A stretch of 64,000 nt of DNA from Roseicyclus mahoneyensis (GCF_003148775.1 NZ_QGGW01000009.1:97972-161971); one strand, 5' to 3'. Positions 44,409 to 54,008 are shown, numbered from the stretch's first letter. Made by a program: numbers and translations. The notes: generated from the letters alone by a model not told the origin.

Positions 44409-44975
44409 CTATTGCCGCGCGTCGATCATCTTGATCAAGGTCGAAGCCAGAAGATGGGCATGTCCCCCGGTCCGCGCGGTGACGAGATCGCCATCGACGA
44501 CCACATCCTCGTCAACAAACTCGGCACCGTAGGCAATCGCGTCCCCGTGCAGGTTCGGATGGCAGGTGAGGCGGCGACCGCGCACCACCTCGACCACCGG
44601 TGCCGCAAGCCAGAGCCCATGGCAGATGATGCCCTTGAGTAGGTTGGGCTTGGCAAAAGCGCGCTTGAGCAGATCGGAGGCGGGCGGGATACGGGTAAGG
44701 TCGTCGGTATAGCGCAAGCGGTCCGATACAATGCCCGAGGGGACAATCAGGGCCGCGTAGTCATCCAGCGCCTTGTCGTCCAGCGCCTCGAGGTCGCCGC
44801 GGCACTCGAATGGGGCATGATACTCATGCCCCTTGAAGGTAATGGCTTCGTTGCCCCAGAGGCGCGTCACGAATTGTGCATCGTAGCCGGCCTCGAGAAA
44901 GCGATAGTGATAGTACCAGATCTCGTGTTCGTAGAAGTCGCTTTCGATGAGGATGGCGATCTTGGGCGCAGGCAT
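44409..44975 (-). CDS. DJ-1/PfpI family protein (short)
   Basis: 188-residue class I glutamine-amidotransferase-like protein. The nucleophile elbow is GIICHGLWLAAP with Cys118-His119, and the acidic partner is in LIESDFYEHE. Members include glyoxalase III-type deglycases, isocyanide hydratases and proteases. ATG at 44975 has GGAG 9 bases upstream. It lies 12 bases before the glgC-like gene and is the second DJ-1/PfpI protein in this block, with low similarity to the first. Confidence 0.85.
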   Translation of the reverse strand: MPAPKIAILIESDFYEHEIWYYHYRFLEAGYDAQFVTRLWGNEAITFKGHEYHAPFECRGDLEALDDKALDDYAALIVPSGIVSDRLRYTDDLTRIPPASDLLKRAFAKPNLLKGIICHGLWLAAPVVEVVRGRRLTCHPNLHGDAIAYGAEFVDEDVVVDGDLVTARTGGHAHLLASTLIKMIDARQ

Positions 44976-45049
44976 GGGGACGAACTCCGAAATGGGGCGC
45001 AGGAAGGGAAAGCCTGGCGACGCGGAACCGCCAGGCGTCTTGTGCGAAA

Positions 45050-47218
45050 TCAGAGAAGCGTGATCTCTTCGTCGAATTCCGCCGCCTTGATGGCGGCAGT
45101 GACGACCGGGTTTGCAGCCGTGATCGAGATCGCGAAGTCACTGCCCGCTTTTTGCTTGCGGAAGATCAGGTAGCGCAGACCTTCCGAGCAGATGCTTTCG
45201 AGCTTGGACGCGTCAATCGCGAGACCGGTCGCCCCTTGGCCCATGGCATCATTGACGGCCTCGTCCAGGTACTTGAGGTCGAGCGGCGTCAAATTTCCGA
45301 TCAGCGCGATATTCCCGATGGCGTCGGTCACCCCGAGCAGATCAGCGTCGAAGCGGATAGAATTGGGCGCCAGCCGGACGCGGACACGGATGTCGTCGTG
45401 GCCTGCCGGCAGGTTGACCGTCAGACCCTGCGCGTCAAAGTCCTCGTAGGGATTGCCGTCGATCCAGACCTCGTCGATGCGGACGGAGCCCACAGGCAAG
45501 ATATCGGGCTGAACCCTCAGCACGCCATCCTTGAAGCCGCCGGACTTTGGCCGGAAGTGGAAATCCATCGGTTCCATGTGGACCAGCAGGTTGGTGTAGA
45601 CCGAGGCGAGGTAGCACAACTCGAACGAGTGGTAGCCCGCCATGGAGTGACTGCCCTTGCCGCGTTCGGTGCCAAGCGAGTAGGGCTGGCCGTTTGCGAG
45701 AACGTTGAAGTAGATCCCGCCTTCCTCGACATCGAGGAAGAACGCGTTGTAGAAGGCCGACCCTTCGCGCGCATACTGCAGGTACTCGTCCTTGCCGAGG
45801 ACACCGTGAAGGATGAGGTAAGCCAAAATACCTTGTTCTTGCTGCCACCAGGCCTTGCGGTCATGCCAGGCAAAACGGTGGAAGGTCTGGCCGGGTTCCA
45901 GAACACGATCGACCACATCATACCACCCGCCGCGCTGCCGGTCGGTGCCATGATCGGGGATCAGGCCTGCGATCTTCTCGGCGAGTTCGACATAGGTGTC
46001 TTTCGGGCGCAGGCTGTTCATGCGCATCAGGTTCCACGCGATCTTGAGGTTGTGACCAACCACTGCGCGGTTCTGCTGCCAGCCCCAGGTCTGGTCCTTG
46101 GACCAATCGTCGTAGAACTTCTCCTGCACGAAGGCGCTTTCCGCGTAGTCGGGGAAGCGGGTCGCGATCGTGTCGAAGGTGTATTCGAGGAAATCGGCGT
46201 GCGCTTCCTCGCCGGTGGCGAGCCACAGGTTGATCAGGTAGGCCGGCGCGTGGTCGCCCACCGAATTCCAGTTCTTCCGGGCGCGGTTATGTCCCAGCGT
46301 TTCAGCGTGAGCGTCCAGCGTGATCGGGTCGATGTGGCTGTAGTAGCCCCCCGCCGCGCTGTGGTCCTTGTAGAACCGGTTGAACAGGTTGATCGTGCGG
46401 CGCGCGTCCTCGTGGATCGCGGGGTCGCCGGTGATGCGATACGTCTGCACCGGGCCGGCGAGAGCATAGATCTGCTCGTAGCACGGAAGGGCATCGTAGT
46501 CGTCGCCAAATTCCGAGGCGAGGATCTTCTGCTCGGTGCCGTCATGCTTGATGTCGACGGCGTGGTACCAGTACACGATGTCCTCGCCCGCATCGGCGAA
46601 GCGAAGGTGATCGCGCAGATACTCGGTACCCTTCTGAGCGGCCTCGAGATACACGTCCTTGCCGGTCAGCATGTAGGCCGAGGCAAAGCCGTAGACGAGG
46701 CGCGAGATGGTGTCGGTTTCTTGCCGACCGCTCTGCTGGTGGGCACCAGAGGACGACAGGTTGGTGCGGTAGTTGCGGTAGTCGATCGGCCCGTCACCGA
46801 ATTCCGCGTTGATGTAGAACTTGCCCAGCTGGTCGATCTGCTTGACCCACCAATCCGGCTTTTCGAAATCGTAAGACGTCTCGGAACGCCCGGCAAAGAC
46901 GATGTGCTTGGCGTCGAACAAGACTTTTGCATCCGGACCGTCGGGATAAAAGACGCCATAGGCGAACACGAACCGTCCAGGCGACAGCATGTCTCTCATG
47001 TGGTCGGTGGCATTCTTGAAACCTTCGCCGAGGTTGCGGATCACCTCGGCATAGGTGTTGCCGGTCAGGCCGATCTCGTAATCCCTTCCATCGCTGGTCT
47101 TCAGCGTGAAACGATCCGTTTTGGCATCGTACTGGACTACGTATCCGGCAATGAGATCGGAGAACGTGAAGTCGATGTTGTTCATGTTGGCACTCTCTGT
47201 TCGCGGTTTATCGGTCAT
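45050..47218 (-). CDS. N-acylglucosamine 2-epimerase-fold protein with C-terminal STAS domain
   Basis: About 722 residues in three parts. An N-terminal ~110-residue region is of unknown type. A long (alpha/alpha)6 barrel of the AGE epimerase family follows (NLSSSGAHQQSGRQETDT ... LGHNRARKNWNSVGDHAPAY ... WWQQEQGILAY ... SMAGYHSFELCYLAS). A STAS domain lies from ~634 to the end (ALIGNLTPLD ... LAIDASKLESICSEGL), with Ser678 where anti-sigma-factor antagonists are phosphorylated. ATG at 47218 overlaps the glgX stop; ATG at 47185 is an alternative. Catalysis on a sugar under phospho-switch control is inference. Confidence 0.83.
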   Translation of the reverse strand: MTDKPRTESANMNNIDFTFSDLIAGYVVQYDAKTDRFTLKTSDGRDYEIGLTGNTYAEVIRNLGEGFKNATDHMRDMLSPGRFVFAYGVFYPDGPDAKVLFDAKHIVFAGRSETSYDFEKPDWWVKQIDQLGKFYINAEFGDGPIDYRNYRTNLSSSGAHQQSGRQETDTISRLVYGFASAYMLTGKDVYLEAAQKGTEYLRDHLRFADAGEDIVYWYHAVDIKHDGTEQKILASEFGDDYDALPCYEQIYALAGPVQTYRITGDPAIHEDARRTINLFNRFYKDHSAAGGYYSHIDPITLDAHAETLGHNRARKNWNSVGDHAPAYLINLWLATGEEAHADFLEYTFDTIATRFPDYAESAFVQEKFYDDWSKDQTWGWQQNRAVVGHNLKIAWNLMRMNSLRPKDTYVELAEKIAGLIPDHGTDRQRGGWYDVVDRVLEPGQTFHRFAWHDRKAWWQQEQGILAYLILHGVLGKDEYLQYAREGSAFYNAFFLDVEEGGIYFNVLANGQPYSLGTERGKGSHSMAGYHSFELCYLASVYTNLLVHMEPMDFHFRPKSGGFKDGVLRVQPDILPVGSVRIDEVWIDGNPYEDFDAQGLTVNLPAGHDDIRVRVRLAPNSIRFDADLLGVTDAIGNIALIGNLTPLDLKYLDEAVNDAMGQGATGLAIDASKLESICSEGLRYLIFRKQKAGSDFAISITAANPVVTAAIKAAEFDEEITLL

Positions 47219-49350
47219 TTCGAGATCAAGACGATGATCGATCGTCCCTCTGCGGTAATTCTCTCGTCCGCGACCAAGGTTTCGGACCCTGGTTTCAGGA
47301 TGTCGTCGGGCGAAGTCTGGAAGGTGTCGATGGCGCGGTACCAGTTCCGACCAGTCTGGTGGGGCACCGCGAAGGACAGAGCGTCCCAATACATGTTCGC
47401 GATCACATGGATGTCCGCGCCGCCGTCAAAGGCAGCAACCGTCCACGAAAGGGCTCGTGATTGCGGATCATCCCAGCCCGGCTTGCCCAATTCGGTGCCG
47501 TGCCATGCGATGTCCACCAGTCCGCGTTCGTTCAGCGCCCCGGTGAAGAACCTTCCGCGATGCACGGCGGGATGAGCCTTGCGGAAGGCGATAAGTTCGC
47601 TCCAGAAGCGCAACTGACCTGCGTGGCGATCCGGCAGCGACCAATCGAACCAGCCGATCTCGTTGTCCTGGCACCAGGCATTGTTGTTGCCGCCCTGACT
47701 GCGCCGCACCTCGTCGCCCATCACGAACATCGGGACACCTTGCGACAACATCAGGAGCGTCGCAAAGTTCTTTACCTGACGATCGCGGAGCGCTTCGACA
47801 GCCGGGTCATCGGTCGGACCCTCGACGCCGCAGTTCCAAGACATGTTGTCGTCGACGCCGTCCCGGTTGCCTTCCCCGTTCGCATCGTTGTGCTTGCCGT
47901 TGTAGCTGACGAGGTCGTTGAGGGTGAAACCGTCGTGGGCCGTAATGAAGTTCACGCTGTTTACGGGCAGGTGTCCGCTGGACTGATAAAGCTGAGCACT
48001 TCCCGAAAGGCAGTCGGCCACGTCACCGACAAGCCCAGCGTGACCGCGCACGAAACGGCGGATGTTGTCACGGTAGACGCCATTCCATTCAGCCCACCGG
48101 AAGCCCGGGAAATGGCCCACCTGATAGAGTCCGGCGGCATCCCAAGCTTCGGCGATCACCTTCGTGGTGGCGAGCGCCTCGTCGAGCTCAACCTGCCAGA
48201 GCGCCGGCGGAAACTCCATCGGGGCGCCGTTCGGACCGCGCGACAGCACTGAACCTTCGTCGAAGCGGAACCCGTCGACATGCATGTGCTCGACCCAGAA
48301 CCGAAGGCAATCGAGGATCATCTTCGAGCCGATCGGGTGGTTGCAGTTGAAGGTGTTTCCGCAACCCGTGTAGTCGAAATAGAAATCCCGGTTCTCGGGG
48401 ACGAGGTAGTAGTAGTTCAGGTTATCGAGGCCACGGAAGCTGAAGGTCGGGCCTTCGTGGTTGCCTTCGTCCGTGTGGTTGAACACGACGTCGAGGATGA
48501 CCTCTATCCCGGCCTTGTGCAGAGCCTTGACCATTTCGCGGAATTCGTCGAGATGCGCGGCCTCGCCGGGAGCTTCGCAATATCCGGCATGGGGCGCGAA
48601 GTAGGCCATGGTCGAATAGCCCCAGTAATTGGCGAGTTTCCGGCTGTCGAATTCCCAGGACTGCTTGTCATCGAACTGGAAGACGGGAAGCAATTCGACA
48701 GCGGTGACCCCGAGTGACTGCAGATAGGGGATCTTTTCGATCACCCCCCTGAAGCTGCCCGGTGCCGCAACCTTCGCCCCGTCGGAACGGGTGAAGCCGC
48801 CCACGTGCATCTCGTAGATGACCGTGTCCTGCATCGGCCGGTTCAGCGGACGATCGCCTTCCCAGTCATAATCAAGCGGGTCGATGACCACCGAACGCAT
48901 CGAGCAATGCATGTTGTCGCCGGGCCGGCAGGCGGCCGCGCGATCCCACAGCTTCATGGAATTGCCGAAGGCATAGGGGTCGATCAGGATCTTCTCGGGA
49001 TCGAAGCGCAACCCTTGGGCGCGCGCATCCGGCCCGGCCACGCGATAGGCGTAGTGCAGCCCCGGCGTCGCGCCCTCGACGAAGACGTGCCAGAAGTGAA
49101 ACGACTTGTTCGCCTCCGAGGTCATCGGGACGACCTGCATCGGATCAAGTGCATCTTCCGACGCGAAAAGAAGCAGTTCCATCGACAGGGCGTGCTCGGA
49201 GAAAATCGAGAAGTTCACACCGTCGGGAAACACGGTCGATCCCAAAGGATGGGGAATGCCCGCACGAACGCTGAACCCGGAAGGTTTGGCGGAAGTCTTT
49301 GTCCGGGGAGCTCGGGCGGGTGCGCGCTTGGCGTTGATTTCGACGGTCAT
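47215..49350 (-). CDS. glgX: Glycogen debranching enzyme / isoamylase, GH13
   Basis: 711-residue GH13_11 enzyme with an N-terminal CBM48 (GIPHPLGSTVFPDGVNFSIFSEHA). The catalytic triad is the Asp nucleophile in DGFRFDEGSV, the acid Glu in VIAEAWDAAGLYQVG and Asp in ITAHDGFTL. It hydrolyses alpha-1,6 branches of glycogen or related glucans. The usual GlgX has GFRFDLA; the EGS here is a mild variation. ATG at 49350 overlaps the preceding stop. With the GlgC-like gene it points to glucan metabolism, although no glgA or glgB is present. Confidence 0.92.
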   Translation of the reverse strand: MTVEINAKRAPARAPRTKTSAKPSGFSVRAGIPHPLGSTVFPDGVNFSIFSEHALSMELLLFASEDALDPMQVVPMTSEANKSFHFWHVFVEGATPGLHYAYRVAGPDARAQGLRFDPEKILIDPYAFGNSMKLWDRAAACRPGDNMHCSMRSVVIDPLDYDWEGDRPLNRPMQDTVIYEMHVGGFTRSDGAKVAAPGSFRGVIEKIPYLQSLGVTAVELLPVFQFDDKQSWEFDSRKLANYWGYSTMAYFAPHAGYCEAPGEAAHLDEFREMVKALHKAGIEVILDVVFNHTDEGNHEGPTFSFRGLDNLNYYYLVPENRDFYFDYTGCGNTFNCNHPIGSKMILDCLRFWVEHMHVDGFRFDEGSVLSRGPNGAPMEFPPALWQVELDEALATTKVIAEAWDAAGLYQVGHFPGFRWAEWNGVYRDNIRRFVRGHAGLVGDVADCLSGSAQLYQSSGHLPVNSVNFITAHDGFTLNDLVSYNGKHNDANGEGNRDGVDDNMSWNCGVEGPTDDPAVEALRDRQVKNFATLLMLSQGVPMFVMGDEVRRSQGGNNNAWCQDNEIGWFDWSLPDRHAGQLRFWSELIAFRKAHPAVHRGRFFTGALNERGLVDIAWHGTELGKPGWDDPQSRALSWTVAAFDGGADIHVIANMYWDALSFAVPHQTGRNWYRAIDTFQTSPDDILKPGSETLVADERITAEGRSIIVLISK

Positions 49351-51056
49351 TGGCCGCATTTCACTCCGATCAATTCAGGATGGACGTTGCTTTCAAGCAA
49401 AACGTCGAGAACGAAGGGCCCGTCATGCGCGAGCGCTCTCTCGATGGCGGGCACGATGTCGGCAGCCGTTTCGATGCGGGCGCTTTCGACGCCAAAGCCC
49501 CTCGCGAGATGCGCGAAATCCAGCACGGGTTTCGACAGATCAAAGCTCAGCGGGAACGGGCGGTCCGTGATCCCGCGCTCGGCCCAGAACTGGCTGATAT
49601 TTGCCTGCAAGAGCCTGTAGGATCGGTTGTTGCAGACCACGAACTTGATCGGAAGATCGTGCCGCGCCGCGCTCCAGAGCGCTTGCAACACATACATGCC
49701 GCCACCATCGCCCGAGACGGAGACAACGGTACGCCCCGGCGCCGCCGATTGCAGACCAAGCCCGCCGGCGATCGCCGTGCCCAAAGAGCCGCCGCGCGTC
49801 TGAAAGAACTGCCCGGGAACCGAGGGTTCCAAAAAGGAGGTCAACGCCGGAGAGTTCGTCAGGGCTTCGTCGAAGACGATGGCATCGGACGGAAGGCGGG
49901 CAACAAGTTCCTTTGCAAATGTCCCGAAATGCAGCGACCCCGGCGTGTCGCCCACGCCTTGGGTGGTGCTGGCGCGGACCGCGTCAAACTCGGCCGTGCG
50001 GCGCGTGGCCCCGACCTCCATCCGTTGTGCGGAAATGCGCGCACGTTCCGGGGTAACACGCTTTGCCAGAACGTCGTGCAACGCCGCCAGCACAAGCGCG
50101 GGATCGCCCAGCAGACCAAGATCGACCCCATGGTTTTTCGCGATCGAGCCGGTATCGAGGTCGATATGGATCGTGCGGGCGTCGGGCGCGTAGATCGGAC
50201 CCAGCTCAGGGAATACCTCGGGCAGCATGTAGGTGCCGACGACAAGGTTGACGTCTCCCGACTGGGTGATGGGGAGGCTGTGGCTGCCGAACATGTGGCC
50301 GGTCTGACCCCGCCAGAGGGGGTGACGATAGGAGAAGTTCAGATCCCCGCCATCGACGCCCCAGACATCCGCGCCCAGCAATTCGGCCAGCTTTGTAAGA
50401 GCGGCCTGCGCGCCGGACCATGCGATACCATCGCCGATGTAGAAGGTCGGGCGCTCGGCCTCCAGAAGCATGTCGGCCGCACGCTCGATCTGCACATCGC
50501 GCGGCATGACGCGGCAGTCAGGGACCGACGTCGGCTCGACCATCTCGGTCGAGATCGCGTCCAGCACATCTTGCGGGAGGCAGACATAAACCGGGCCCAT
50601 AGGCGGGGTCTGCGCCACCTTGATCGCCCGCCGAAGCACGCGCAGCAGCGAAGCGGGATCGCTGACCATCGTGGACCATTTCGTGACGGGTCGTGCGATG
50701 GCCACCAGATCGGCGGCCATCTGAGCATCCATCGCCTGATACTTGATGCCGGAATCCCCGCCGAGCACCAGAATGGGGCTGTTGCCCCGCATTGCCTGAT
50801 ACAGGGCACCCACGGCATTGCCGAGGCCGGGGCTGGAATGGATCTGCGCGACCGCAAGCCCCTGGGTCGCCCGGGCATAGGCATCAGCCGCATAGATCGC
50901 GATGCTTTCCTGAAGCGTCAGGACGTAGTGCAGTCCGCCCCGGTCGCCAAGCGCGTCCAGCAAGCCCTGTTCGACGGTCCCCGGATTGCCGAAGATCTTC
51001 GTTACACCATCGGCCAGAAGCTGGTCGAGGACTGCATAGTGTCCGGTCTGCTGCAT
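49347..51056 (-). CDS. Thiamine-diphosphate-dependent decarboxylase, benzoylformate decarboxylase-like
   Basis: 569-residue ThDP enzyme. Glu50 in LTLQESIAIYAADAYARA activates the cofactor, a central domain follows, and the ThDP/Mg2+ motif is VSGDGGGMYVLQALWSAARH...VVCNNRSY. The sequence resembles benzoylformate decarboxylase and other 2-keto-acid decarboxylases more than acetolactate synthase. ATG at 51056 has GGAAAG 7 bases upstream; an ATG five codons earlier has none. The product would be an aldehyde. Coupled to glgX downstream by ATGA. Confidence 0.85.
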   Translation of the reverse strand: MQQTGHYAVLDQLLADGVTKIFGNPGTVEQGLLDALGDRGGLHYVLTLQESIAIYAADAYARATQGLAVAQIHSSPGLGNAVGALYQAMRGNSPILVLGGDSGIKYQAMDAQMAADLVAIARPVTKWSTMVSDPASLLRVLRRAIKVAQTPPMGPVYVCLPQDVLDAISTEMVEPTSVPDCRVMPRDVQIERAADMLLEAERPTFYIGDGIAWSGAQAALTKLAELLGADVWGVDGGDLNFSYRHPLWRGQTGHMFGSHSLPITQSGDVNLVVGTYMLPEVFPELGPIYAPDARTIHIDLDTGSIAKNHGVDLGLLGDPALVLAALHDVLAKRVTPERARISAQRMEVGATRRTAEFDAVRASTTQGVGDTPGSLHFGTFAKELVARLPSDAIVFDEALTNSPALTSFLEPSVPGQFFQTRGGSLGTAIAGGLGLQSAAPGRTVVSVSGDGGGMYVLQALWSAARHDLPIKFVVCNNRSYRLLQANISQFWAERGITDRPFPLSFDLSKPVLDFAHLARGFGVESARIETAADIVPAIERALAHDGPFVLDVLLESNVHPELIGVKCGQ

Positions 51057-51104
51057 ACGATTTCTTTCCATGAAGGAGACTTGCTGGAAGAAGGTCGGCG
51101 ACTG

Positions 51105-51935
51105 TTACCAGCCGGACCGGGTCACGCCCTTGGTCAGCACATCCACGAAGCGATCGCCAAATTCGTGCGAACACTGCAGCGACCGCGCGGTGATGAACGG
51201 ATAATCGACGATGACCGAGGTGCGCTTGCCGAAGTTCCCGTGATATTGGCCGGTCGGGCCCACGGCGTCGGACAAGATGTGCTCGAGACAGTAGGGCGGC
51301 GGACCCATGTTGAAATCGGTTCCCATGAACCCGGTTCCGTCGTGGTAATCGTACTCGATGCAATGGCCGGTCACGTGCTTGCCAGCGATGATCGATCGCC
51401 GCTCGTTGAAGTCGCGGGCGAAGACGAGCGTTGCGACGCCGTAGCAGATGGCGCCGATCGCGCGTCCGCCGGCATGGAACCCAAGCACGAGGTCATGCAC
51501 ACGCTGGTTGTTCACCATGTCCACGATGGGGCCGGACCCACCGACCAGAAGCACGGCGTCATAGGTTTCCAGCGCCTTTTCCTGCGCGGCCTTGCGCGCC
51601 TCATAGTAGGCTTCAAGTTCGCGCAGGAAATTCGGATGCGAATAGTAGGGCCGCTCGGGGAACATGGACGACAGGTTCAGGGTCGCCTCAAGCGCGTCCG
51701 TAGCCTCGAACGCATCGACAAGGGCTTTGTCCTCGGCCGTAGTCACGCATGTGCCAAGCGGAGGATCGACATAGGTCGTGTCACGGCTGGGCGGCAGGCA
51801 CGGCGCGCGCGTTCCCTTGGGCGTGACGAAATCGACGGAATAGCCCGCAGCCTCGAGCTTGCGCAGCGGTCCCACGAGTTCGACGCCCCAGTAGCCAAAC
51901 TCGGACATCACGGCCAGAATGCGCTTTGTAGTCAT
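51105..51935 (-). CDS. DJ-1/PfpI family protein (long, Hsp31-like)
   Basis: 276-residue class I glutaminase-like protein with the nucleophile Cys164 in GAICYGVATL and the acidic Glu19 in WGVEL. The length and the inserted segment ASSMFPERPYYSHPN-like region (residues ~88-105) fit the Hsp31/YajL-type group acting on reactive carbonyls or as chaperones. ATG has GGAG upstream. It lies between the ThDP decarboxylase, which would release an aldehyde, and the alpha/beta hydrolase. Confidence 0.85.
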   Translation of the reverse strand: MTTKRILAVMSEFGYWGVELVGPLRKLEAAGYSVDFVTPKGTRAPCLPPSRDTTYVDPPLGTCVTTAEDKALVDAFEATDALEATLNLSSMFPERPYYSHPNFLRELEAYYEARKAAQEKALETYDAVLLVGGSGPIVDMVNNQRVHDLVLGFHAGGRAIGAICYGVATLVFARDFNERRSIIAGKHVTGHCIEYDYHDGTGFMGTDFNMGPPPYCLEHILSDAVGPTGQYHGNFGKRTSVIVDYPFITARSLQCSHEFGDRFVDVLTKGVTRSGW

Positions 51936-51994
51936 TTTTTCTCCTATCCCGCAGATGCGGTCATTAAGTCGGTGGCGATCAATCTGACGGGCGG

Positions 51995-52888
51995 TCAGCC
52001 TTTGATCGGATGGCGCTTCAGGAATTCGACGACCGCCTCACCGACGGCTTTGGGGTTCATGCTTTGCAGTCCGTGCGTCGCGCCCGGAATGCCTGCACGC
52101 TCCACGTTCGGAAGCCAGCGCATCAAGAAGTCCTGCGTTTCTCGGAAGCCGGGCATCGCCGCCTCGCTTTGCAGGCCCATGCAGGCAAGCACCGGAACGG
52201 TGGTCTTGTTCGGCGCATAGTCATCGGCCTTGCTGGGCACGAACCCCCAGCCTGCGATCGCCGGAAAGTCGATCTCGAAGGTGGTCTGCATCGCAGCAGC
52301 GGCGCGATCCCACACATCGAGGGGGCCGGTCATCTGAACAGCAGACAGGAAATCGGGGCCGCAGACGGCTTCCATGTATTTGAGCCCGGCGCCCAGCTTG
52401 TCACCCGCCCGGTACAGCTCCATCGCGTCCATGTAGGCGCGCGTGTTCGCCTCGATTGCGGCTGCACCTTCGCGCGGAAGATAGGCCTCGAGCAGAACTG
52501 CCGACGCGAAGCGGTCAGGGTATTTCAGGATCGCGTCGAACCCGATGACGCCGCCGAAGGAGAAAGCGACCAGATGCGCCTTCGCAATCCCAAGATGGTC
52601 CAGAAGGGACACGGCATGCCGTGCGCCATCGGCAATGCTGACGGCACCACCAGAGCAGGTGGAGCCGTTGTAGCCGGCCCGATAGTAGCTGATCACGCGG
52701 TGTCTGGCGTAGAATTCCGGGTAATGGCCCAGCGGCGCCGCAAGGCTGTCGGCGAGGCTGGTACCGTGGATCAAGAGAACGGGCTCACCTGCACCGCGAT
52801 CGAAATATCGCAAGTCCGCATCGCCAAGTGATGCGGTCTTGTCGGGCTCAATGGTGTAATCCTTGTATGGGCCAAGCGCGTGTTGCAT
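51995..52888 (-). CDS. Alpha/beta hydrolase
   Basis: 297-residue alpha/beta hydrolase with the oxyanion segment LLIHGTS, nucleophile Ser110 in VAFSFGG, where the usual first Gly of GxSxG is Ala, and the catalytic His in GATHGLQ. An inserted cap domain spans residues ~140-220. The start directly abuts the stop of the preceding gene (TGAATG). Substrate unknown; ester, lactone or C-C bond hydrolysis are all possible. Confidence 0.88.
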   Translation of the reverse strand: MQHALGPYKDYTIEPDKTASLGDADLRYFDRGAGEPVLLIHGTSLADSLAAPLGHYPEFYARHRVISYYRAGYNGSTCSGGAVSIADGARHAVSLLDHLGIAKAHLVAFSFGGVIGFDAILKYPDRFASAVLLEAYLPREGAAAIEANTRAYMDAMELYRAGDKLGAGLKYMEAVCGPDFLSAVQMTGPLDVWDRAAAAMQTTFEIDFPAIAGWGFVPSKADDYAPNKTTVPVLACMGLQSEAAMPGFRETQDFLMRWLPNVERAGIPGATHGLQSMNPKAVGEAVVEFLKRHPIKG

Positions 52889-53911
52889 TCAGACGTCCTC
52901 TGCAAGGATTTCAGCAATCACGCGGTCGATGCCCTCGCGGTCGGCATCGGACAGCGAGAACGTGCCCAGATGCCCACTGTTGCTTTCGATGTGACGGAAG
53001 ATCGCGTTGGGCATGGCGGCGCAGTCTGCCTCGCCCTCTTCGGGCGGGAACATCGCGTCGCCGGTCAAGGCCGCCACCATTGCCCGCGCCCGGATGCCTG
53101 CCAGTGTTACAGCGAGATCGCCGCCCCCCGACGGATCCGCCAATTGCGCCTTGCGCGCCTGAAGCACCAAGTCGTTGGCGTCATGTGGCAGCCAGAAAGC
53201 TTCCCAGAACCGGGCAACGAAATCATCTACCGACGAGAACCCGAGGTTGCGCCAAAGCTCCAGCCGATAGAAGACCTTAGGCGGCAATGTCAGCGCCGCA
53301 AGGTGACCCACGCGCCGCTTGCCGACCTGCAAGGCCCCCGGGTCGGTGTAGTTTCCCCCGGCCCAGTGCGGGTCCGACGTGAGCGGCTCCTCTATCACCG
53401 ACCGTAGCCAGAGGCGGGTCCATGCCGAGGGGCGCGGGGCACCGGCGATCGACGCCATGCGCCGCACCATGGCCGGAAAGCGCGTTGCCCATTCATAGGT
53501 CTGAAGGGCACCAACCGACCAACCCAGGACGAGCTGAAGTTCCGTGATCCCGAACATCTCGCGCAGCATGCGCTCCTGAATGATCACGTCATCAGAAATC
53601 CGTGCCTGCGGGAAGCATGAGCCATTGTATGGCGCGTCCGTGTTTGACGGCGATGACGACGGCGGAATACCAAACTGACCCGGAAGAATTATGAAATACT
53701 TCTCAGGATCAAGCGGCCGCCCCTCCCCAATCCAAATCTCCAGAGCTTCGGGAGCCCCCCCGAGAAACCCCGGGAACAAGATGGCGTTTGACTTGTCAGC
53801 GTTCAGCTTGCCGTGTGTCCGCACTGCCAATTTGCAATTTGGCAATGTTGCACCACTGGAAAGCTGCATTGAATCGATTGAGAAAATTGCGTCTTGCATC
53901 AGCGTAGCCAT
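52889..53911 (-). CDS. MetX-like alpha/beta hydrolase fold acyltransferase
   Basis: About 340 residues of the homoserine O-acetyltransferase (MetX) family, with nucleophile Ser132 in LGWSVGALQTYEW, Asp in LTGDAMFPPEE and His in SNSGHLGTF. FPGFLGG replaces the usual HALTG oxyanion segment, so acyl transfer to homoserine is unlikely and another acyltransferase or hydrolase activity is expected. ATG at 53911 is used; an ATG nine codons earlier is possible. It is the first gene of the minus-strand block, with a promoter-like region behind it. Confidence 0.85.
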   Translation of the reverse strand: MATLMQDAIFSIDSMQLSSGATLPNCKLAVRTHGKLNADKSNAILFPGFLGGAPEALEIWIGEGRPLDPEKYFIILPGQFGIPPSSSPSNTDAPYNGSCFPQARISDDVIIQERMLREMFGITELQLVLGWSVGALQTYEWATRFPAMVRRMASIAGAPRPSAWTRLWLRSVIEEPLTSDPHWAGGNYTDPGALQVGKRRVGHLAALTLPPKVFYRLELWRNLGFSSVDDFVARFWEAFWLPHDANDLVLQARKAQLADPSGGGDLAVTLAGIRARAMVAALTGDAMFPPEEGEADCAAMPNAIFRHIESNSGHLGTFSLSDADREGIDRVIAEILAEDV

Positions 53912-53976
53912 CCCACCCACATGTTTAAGTATGCACATTGTATTAACGAACTGTCCGCGGATTAACCCGAAATCGT

Positions 53977-53995
53977 TAAATAAATCAGTTATTTA
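53977..53995. promoter_or_regulatory. Inverted repeat overlapping the -10, candidate operator
   Basis: TAAATAA (53977-53983) and TTATTTA (53989-53995) are perfect inverted repeats with a 5-base spacer. Its position over the -10 element suggests a repressor site controlling the minus block. No dedicated DNA-binding regulator is encoded nearby. Confidence 0.45.
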
Positions 53996-54008
53996 CTAAT
54001 TATGTCAA
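53980..54008 (-). promoter_or_regulatory. Candidate sigma-70 promoter of the minus-strand block
   Basis: On the minus strand, TTGACA (54008-54003) is followed after 17 bases by ATTTAT (53985-53980), about 70 bases before the first start. The -35 is perfect, the -10 moderate. An inverted repeat covers the -10. Confidence 0.5.

Noticed and set aside
45152..47575. 807-codon plus-strand frame antisense to AGE-STAS and glgX
   Set aside because: Spans two real genes on the other strand and shows no domain.
49350..52220. 956-codon plus-strand frame
   Set aside because: Runs antisense through four genes; no motif, no ribosome site.
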